From the NCBI GenBank assembly GCA_036850595.1, contig CM072156.1, forward strand, positions 2,670,030-2,734,029: a stretch of 64,000 bases of DNA, written 5' to 3'. Positions 39,701-48,700 of the stretch are shown in pieces. This stretch comes from Rhyacichthys aspro. Taxonomy: Eukaryota > Chordata > Actinopteri > Gobiiformes > Rhyacichthyidae. Position 1 is the first letter of the stretch, and each line of letters opens with the position of its first letter. Below the pieces are notes generated by a model, which worked only from the letters and a program-made list of their open reading frames with translations, did no database searches and was not told where the DNA came from. The position numbers and the translations under genes are program-made.

Positions 39701-42700
39701 TCTTTTGGTCTTGGATATTCATAAATTAGTTATTGCAGAGTGAATTACCCCGGTTTATTAGTATTAAATTAAATTAAATTGATAAAATACAAGACCACAT
39801 GAAGGCAGCATTAGTTCTGCTCAAAGAAACAGACGTTTAATGGAGCTCTGGGCAAAAGTCTGCTCTGTTTTCACCTTTTACCAACTTTATTTTACTGCTT
39901 TAGCTCCAGTCGTTGAGAGAAAGTTTCATTTTTTGTATAGAATCAAATAAAAAGAATATGTAATAGACATAATGAGTCACTCCACCCAACAATTTCTGTT
40001 ATAGGGAGTTATATTTCATTAAATATTTGACTGATATGATTCAAAATTCAATGTAAACCAAAAATAAATAAGCAAATGAATCTTTTCTAAAAATGAATAC
40101 AATGAAAAACCCAGTAGATTGTATGTTTCTAATGACGTTGTGATGTTAGTGAGAGTCTGAAACTGATCAGACTCTTGAGAAAAGGATAAAAACACTTCGT
40201 AGTTAGTAACTTTAGCTGATATTTACTTTATTTATTTAAGTCATGTGTATTTTTTGTGAAAGAAGAGCTGCTGAACTTGATATTTTCTGCTCGATCTGCT
40301 CCTAATATTCACCCTGAAGTCAACGGTGATAAAATCTCACACAAAATAAAACTGAACTGTGCAGTTTATTGGACAAATTTCTATGAAGACAGCAAATATA
40401 CACTGCATGATTTAATATTTAGAAACATGCGAGCATAAGACTACTCTTTTTTAATCAAAGAGACATGTGCAGTATTTATTATTTATCATTATTCCCTTAT
40501 TTGCAGTTGAATTTCTGCCTTAAAATCATGTAAATTCGACCCCATCTCACTCCTCAGAGCGTTCCCTCGAGACGGAGCGTGCCTGCCCTGTTTGCCCCAG
40601 TGCGGGTCCTGTCACGGGAACGCCTCCACCTGCCTCAGCTGTGACCAGAGCTACTTCCTGGTGGAGCAGTCCTGTCTGGAGCGCTGTCCCGACGGCTACT
40701 ACACGGCGGAGAACGAGTGTCGCCGCTGTCCCGACGACTGTGCCGAGTGCAACCGGGACGGGCTCTGCAAGAGTGAGTACGACCCGGAAAAAACAGAAGA
40801 CAATATCAGGATTGGACTCATGTAAAAAAGTGTCTCTATAACTCTATAATAACACATGATAATTAAAAAAATAACTTCAAAACATGCCTCTTTATGATGT
40901 GTTCAGCTCTGTTTAGATTTAGTGTTGGTTAACCTTAATAATGATTTAAAGCAACTATTATTTTATTATTTTATTATTATTATATTATAGTATTATTTTA
41001 TTATTATTATTTTATTATTATTATATTTTATTATTTTATTTTTGAATTACTGAGGGGTCATAAAACAAAACAAAATACATAAGCAGGATATTTTTCTGTA
41101 AACAACACTAATATTTTGGTAAAATGAAACAATGTAAGCTGTATTTATTTAGCAAAGAAATATAAAGTAAGTTCAATTTAAAAAGTGATTGTATTTGTGT
41201 TGAGTAATAATCAAAATAGTATTGTCCTGATTTTTTCTATTCTTTGGTGTCAGTAATGTTCAATGTGTGTCTGCTTTTTGGCCTTTGGTTGTAAAGCCCT
41301 GTAGCGCTGAGTTTTACAGAGAGCATTTGAAGGCAGCGTCATGCTCTGTGTAATCTGTCAAACTATTTATTAAGTTACTTGTTTCTTGCCCACTTTTAAA
41401 TAATATTCTTTTAATCTTTGAAGTCTTGAGTCTTTGGTTAAAGTCCAAGTCCAGTTTTAAGTCTTTTTACATTTTCTCAAGTCAGAAGTCATTAAATTTG
41501 GTGAAAAACACTGTAAGTTTAAAGAAAAGGCCACGTGACTTTGGAGGACAACCATAATCCTTCTCTATAGCCTTTTTAGAAACTTATAAATGCATAAACA
41601 GTCATGTAAAATATTATATTATGCCTTGATATAAACGTAGTCCTGGGATCATTTCAAACTGGAACTGAAATAGTCACAAAAGGTTAATTTAATGGAAGAA
41701 ATAAAACAAAGACCTGATTTGAAGTGACGTTTTTGTCCCGTTGTCCAGAGTGTGCCCAGTACTACTTCCTGCTGCGGGACAAGTGCGTGGACGACTGTCC
41801 CGGGGGGTTCTTCGTGGACGAGCTGCAGCAGGAGTGTGTCCAGTGTCACGCCGAGTGTGCTTCGTGCGACGGACCCGACTCCGACGACTGTATATCGTGT
41901 CACAATCCTCTCGCCGTGCGCTACAACGGAGAGTGTCTGTCCCAGTGTCTCAACAGCACCTACTACGACAGGAGCACCAACGAGTGCAGAGGTACGGAGC
42001 AGGTCCTAAACATTTAACATTTCTTATAGAACAAGAGATTGTGTTTTGTCCTGGAGAATTATCTCATCAAACTGAAGACAACAAAAGGAATATATTAAGG
42101 CTAAACCATTATCAAAAGGGAAGCGCCCCCAAAAAGCGTATCATACCGTAGTTCTTTGTAAACCCTTTGTCCTTTGTTTCCAAAAGAGAGGTCCATTTTC
42201 CAAAAGGTGGAGCTAAACGCTGCAGACTGTGCCTTGGACGATAGATAATCCTCATTGGAGCAAAAACAAGAAGCAAAAACACACAACAGATAATGTTTTT
42301 TAAATGAAGCATTTCAAGAAAAAGCTAGTGTTTATTACCAACAGAGTCAATATCGTACAGCATTCACTTAAACAATTAAACAATTCAATTAAAATATTAC
42401 ATTTATCATTTACACTAGAAAAAAAACTCTTATCTTCTGAAACTGTAGGTCATTCTAGAGTATTGTGTACAAATATGACTCTGTAGGGTCCAGTGTATTG
42501 GACTATTTTCTTTATTAAATGCGTCGAGTGGAAGAGAGCGTCATTCAATAATCTTTCTCTAAAGTTATATTGTAGTTTTCTGTCGAACTGAGGAGACTGT
42601 ATCAGATCTCAGGTCTAAGAACAATACATGTTTTTGGGTTAAAGTTACACAGGGTTGCATTAAATAGTGAGTCCCTAAAATGTTGATAAAGCTGTGAATG

Positions 42701-45700
42701 AAGCAGAAACAGTCTAATACCTCCAGGATTTACTCTACTCTTTACATTCATTATTGACAACACAAAAGAGTTTTAAAAGTCTGCTTCAAATCTGATTTAT
42801 GTCTCTTATTGAAACAGACTTTTGTGTCTCTTGTGTTTGTCTCTGGACACATCTCAGAGACAAAAATGGAGCTCTTGTTTGTGTCGAGGCTGATACAACG
42901 ACACGTGAAGTAGTTATTCTGGGTCGTTAAAAAAAGCTTTAGTTGTGGATAGACTTAACCTGTTTAGAAAATGAAGTAAGGCTTTAAGTTTTTTGTGTTA
43001 AAGAAAATAAGAAACACTATTGATCAATCTGTTGAATGCTTTTAGACACTTACCTAAAGAAAAGGCTAAAACCAGGAGCTTCAGCCGAATAAATTGTCCT
43101 ATTTTTTGACACATCACTGTTAAAGACGTGTCCACAAATGAAGAACGATGCCTCTTTGATTGGTGTGTATGTTCCAGACTGTGATACGACGTGCCTGACC
43201 TGCTCGGACCACCAGCCCTCGTCCTGTCTCAGCTGTTCCCGGGACAGACTCCTGGACGCCAGCGGTCACTGTGTGTGGTACAACGAGTGCTCTCTCCGGA
43301 CCTACATGGACCCGAGCGGAGACTGTCAGAAGTGTCACCGATCCTGCCACCGCTGCTTCGGCCCGGGTCCCGACCGCTGCTTCAGCTGCGACCGGCCCGG
43401 CTTCTTACTCAGTCCGTCCCGTCAGAAGTCAGAAATACGTCTCTGTTAAACCCCGTCTTTATAAAACCCTCCTGTTTCCTCCAGACAGCAGCTGCGTGAC
43501 GGACTGTCCCGCGGGATTCTACGCCGAGGACAGAGAGGAGCGAGTGTGTGAGCGCTGCCACTGGAGCTGTGAGGTGTGTACGGGACGCCACAGCCTCCAG
43601 TGTGTCACCTGTAAACCCGGATTCTACAAACAGGGGGGCAGCTGCGTCCAGAGGTGTTCAGACAGGTTCGAACACACACCTTCTGCAACAGTCCGGGTTA
43701 CAGTCGGATTAAGCTCTATTTTTAGGTTTTATGTCACGAAACTTAATTGAATCACGCTCTTTTCACCTCTTTGCAGTAGTTTTGGAGTCCACTGCCCAGA
43801 CATTAGCCTTTTTAGCTTAAAGTTTAGCTCAAATAGTGTTTCTTGTTGTATAAAGACGTTGTGCTGTGTGTATTTTGTCCATAGAATGTAGATTATCTAT
43901 AATACAGCTCACTATCTTATCAAGAAGAAGCCAAATTTGCTGTTTTTTCTTCTGTACAAATGAAAGTGGTGCACGTCGACTGAAAACACGACGGAAATGA
44001 GCTCAATGCTTTAGTGTTTACAGGATTATTCTATTCTATTATATTTAGTAGATTTATTACAGTTGTCTCCTTTAACATTCTTGTATCAGAAAAATATCAT
44101 GAACAAAATTTACAAAAGGTCTAACTCCTCCGTCACGGACCACCGTTGTTTCTCCTTTTTTAATCTTAGAGAAGTATCAACTGTTTTAGTTTTGAGAGTC
44201 TCAACATATTTAAAAGCAGCTGTAGCTTATATAGATCTAGATGTAGATGAATAGAATGGACCCACAGTCACTGGAGGATCTATTTTATATCATATTATAT
44301 CTATATGTCTGTTGTATTGGTGATATGTTTGTTTATTTGTTTGTTTGTGTGTTTGTTCTACATCTGGGACGACGGATGGAAGTTAGAACTGTCCTAAATC
44401 CTCAGTATTTATTTGCACTGCCCCAATCGAATAAATAAATAAATGAAATGAAGCAAAACACAAGGTTAAATCCGTTGATATTACTGTTTCTGTTTAGTTG
44501 TGTTTGTTCTGAAGCGTAAAGACAGACAATGTCCCACAGAACGCTCCATAATCTGACAGAAAAACCCCTAAATACTGTGTTTTCTGCTGCAGTCACTTTG
44601 CGAACGCCTCGTCGATGTGGTGCGAGCGCTGCGACCCGTCCTGTAAGTCCTGCCGGGGTCCCGGGAACAGCCACTGTCAGAGCTGTCGGGACGGGTTCCT
44701 CTTCCTGAGACACAGAGGACAGTGTCTGCAGAGCTGTCCTGCAGGATACTACCAGGACGACTGGAGCAAGAGCTGCCAGAGGTGTCACCCCACCTGCAAG
44801 ACCTGCTCCGGTGAGTCCTCTCAGCTCTTACAACGGGCTTTTACTGGATTTAGAGGCGGTTTGTGTTGAGAATAAGACAGGTTTATATTTAAAGTGAGAC
44901 AACGATGACTCACAAATAACAATATAATATCATTAAAAGAGACAATGGGGGAATTCCAGCCCAAATCTTCCATTAGATCAGTGTCAAACTCAAAAAGTGA
45001 GGGGCCGAAGATGGTGACTTTTGGAAGCTTTTATTAAATATTTAATGTGAGTTTTAATCTTTATTTGAGTTTTACATAAATATCTTTAACATTATGTTCC
45101 TCTGGTTATGGTTTTAGCTGGTTTTGAACTGGTTTTAGATGGATTTGAGCTGCTTTTAATTGGATTTGAAAAGGTTTTAGATGGATTTGAACTGGTTTTA
45201 ATTGGATTTGAACTGGTTTTGATGAATTTGAGTAGGTTCTAACTGGATTTGAACTGGTTTTAGATGGGTTTGAGCTGGTCTTAATTGGATTTGAACTGGT
45301 TTTAGATGGATTTTAACTGGTTTTAGATGGATTTGAACTGGTTTTAATTGGATTTGAACTGGTTTTAGATGGATGTGAACTGGTTTTAATTGGATTTGAA
45401 CTGGTTTTCGATGGATTCGAGCAGGTTTTAATTGGCTTTTAACTGATTTTGATGAATTTGAGTAGGTTTTAGTTGGATTTGAGTAGGTTTTAATTGGATT
45501 TGAACAGGTTTTAGATGGATTTGAACTGGTTTTAATGGGATTTGAACTGGTTTTAGATGGATTTGAGTAGGTTTTAATTGGATTTTAACTGGTTTTGATG
45601 AATTTGAGTACATTCTAACTGGATTTGAACTGGTTTTAGATGGATTTGAGTAGGTTTTAGTTGGATTTGAGTAGGTTTTAATTGGATTTGAACAGGTTTT

Positions 45701-48700
45701 AGATGGATTTGAACTGGTTTTAATGGGATTTGAACTGGTTTTAGATGGATTTGAGCTGGTTTTAGATGGATTTGAGCAGGTTTTAATTTATTTTTTACTG
45801 GTTTAGATGTATTTAAACAGGTTTTATTTGGATTTGAGCAGATTACATACATCTTTGTAGCAGAGACTGGCTTAAGATTTCACAAACAAATAAAATTAAT
45901 CTGATTTAAATCCATCTAAAACCTGTTCAAATCCAGTTAAAACCTAGTGCCACAAATATGACCTGTTAAATGTATTGAAGGACCACATTAAACATCACAA
46001 AGGGCTGAAGGGCTGAAGTGAAAGAAATAGAAAATTAGCCGCTTTTTGTCTCAGTTTGACGAGACAAAGTGAGAATTGAGAATAAATAAACGAGTAAATG
46101 ACCAAACTGTGAGATTCTCATTGGATTAAATGTGTTTTACCGTCACAGAGGGACCTGAGGAGCATGAAATGTGCACTTGAATTAGTAAAATAGATCATTC
46201 TGAAGCAGTTTAATGTTTGATCTTTACTCCAGGCTTGGTTTAATAAACGGAGTGAGTTTAGACCAAAATAAAACACAAAGAAATGAGACAATCATCAAGA
46301 AGATATCTCATTATACTCCACATTTAGCTCCAATGTGTCACTATTCAATTAGTTGTATATTTAAAGCAGACATACAAACACAGAGCCTGAAAACCACTGA
46401 AACAGCCTTGAATTCATTTAAATCAATGAGTCTGAGCCCTCTTCTAAAGATAAATGTGAATAAAATCATCCAGAATGTGTTACTTCAATACAAATGTGCT
46501 TTTTTATTTTATTTATTTTAGATATGTATAAAAACTGATCAGTTCCATGTACAGTATTTGTCTCCTTCAGTCTGAAAATAGAGCGTTGTGCTTTATTTTG
46601 TAGGAGTTAAACCCTTACAGCTGTTCTTTTGTTTTCCAGGTGAGGGCGCTATTTTCTGTAAGTCCTGTTTCGAAGGCTACAGGTTTTTCGGAGGAATCTG
46701 TGAGTCCAACTGTCTCCTGGGTTTCTACGACACCTCACAGGTTTGTACTTCATTAACTCCACAGAGATTTACCAGAACTAAATCAGCTCTGAGAACAGTG
46801 TCTGAAAGAGAAACAATCCTCCTGAAAAACTGGAAAAATGATCTCCTCCTCGTTAAACATTATTAAACTGACAGTATTTATCTGTGTTTTCTCTGTTGAT
46901 GCTTTTCTTTTTTCAGCTGTTTCTCTGTTAAAAGACATATTCAGCTGAAAACACACTTTATCTGCAGCTATTAAACTTCCTGGAACGTCATGTGACAAGT
47001 GTCGACCAATGGGAGCGCTCCAAGGTTTTCTGTTCCTGAATAGAGGTTCTCATCTATTACAATCCCTCAGAATAAACAGTAGATGGCAAGACAAATAGTT
47101 GCTTTTACAATAAACTATTTAGGTTTAAAACCAATTAAAGAAAATAAATACAAGTTGGGGTCAAGGGTCAGCTGAGAATGGGACAAAGAGACAACGTTTG
47201 AACCATTCACACGTGTTTCTGAATGTCAAAATCCTTTTAGATCACAGTGTATTCATCTTCTCATCACCGACTGCTGTTCTGTTTTGTTGTGACCCAGGGC
47301 TCTGAGTCCGGGGGCCGTGAGCCGGTGTGTGACCCCTGCGACCCGTCCTGTCTGGACTGCAGAGGGCCCGGAGTGTGGAACTGCACCGTGTGTCCCGCTC
47401 TTCAGATCCTGTCCGAGGACGGCCGCTGTCTGAGCTGCTGCGGGAACGAGTCTCTGCGGGACGACCGGAGCTTCCCCTGGGAGTGCTGCGACTGCCACGT
47501 CTCTCGAGGTGAACGAGTCCGCCGCTGTGTCCCGTTCCCTCAGGGGGCTCCTCGTTCGGGACGGGGGCGCTTTATCGTAATCGGATCGTTTCGTCTCGTT
47601 CTGTCTGGGTTTTCCAGTTCGATCCACCGTCCTAATAATGTTGTGAGGCCTCTGTTGACCTTTATATCACTAAATCTTACAAAGACCGTTTTATTTGGAG
47701 CCTTTAAGAAGTAGTCAGTGGGACATGATGAAGTGTAATGCTGTAATACGGCATTTCCCAGAAGCCTTAGGGACAAATAAACACATAACACTGCACTATG
47801 TTGTTCTAGAGTGACTTTAAACCTACTTTTGCTCTGGTTTATCCCTGTTTTTATGTCCTAGAGTTAGTCCTGTGCTCAATTAGTCCAAGGTTAAGCACTG
47901 ATTTAGACCTGTTTGGACCTATTTGAGTTCTGGTTTAGTCTTAGGTTTAGTCCTGGGTTTAGTGCTGCTTTAGTCCAGATTTAGACCTGGATTAGTCCTG
48001 GTTCAGCTCTGGTTTAGTGCAGTTTTAGTCCTGTTTTTGTCCAGTGCTTAGACTTAGTTTGTTTCTGTTTTAATCGTAGTCTTTGGTTTTGAACAGGTTT
48101 AGTCTTGATTTCGTCCAAGGTTTATTCATGGATTTTTCTTAGTTTTTCTGCTTGGTTCAACACTGCTTTAGTCCAAGGTTTAGTCCTGGTTTAGCTCTTT
48201 TTTCTGCTTTAGTTTGGTCTGGGTTAAGTCCTGGTTCAGCGTGGTTTTAGCACACGTTTAGCCTTTATAATCTCATATTTAATTGACAGAATAATGAAAA
48301 TAAAACTGTATAAATCTGAAGTTTAGTCCTGGTTTAGCCTTGGTTTAGCACGGTTTTAGATCTGGTTTAGTTTAATTTTAGCATTAGCGCTGGTTTAATC
48401 TTGGTTTTACTCTCTTTGGTCTAAGTCTGCTTCAGTCTGTTGAGTTTTGTCCTAGTTTATCTTTGACGTAGGACAGTTTTAGTCCTTGTCTGTTATATAT
48501 CTAGAATTATTCTTGCTCAAATACAGTTAATCACAGTTTTTGTCCAAGTTTAGACCTGGATTAGTCCTGGTTTTGCTCTAGTTTAAGACTATACTTAGTG
48601 TCTGTCCTAGTTTATTACAGATTTAACAAAAAATTATTGTTTGTTTTATTATATTAGTGTTTTACTCAAGACCAAGACATGTTCAAGACCAAGACTTTTT

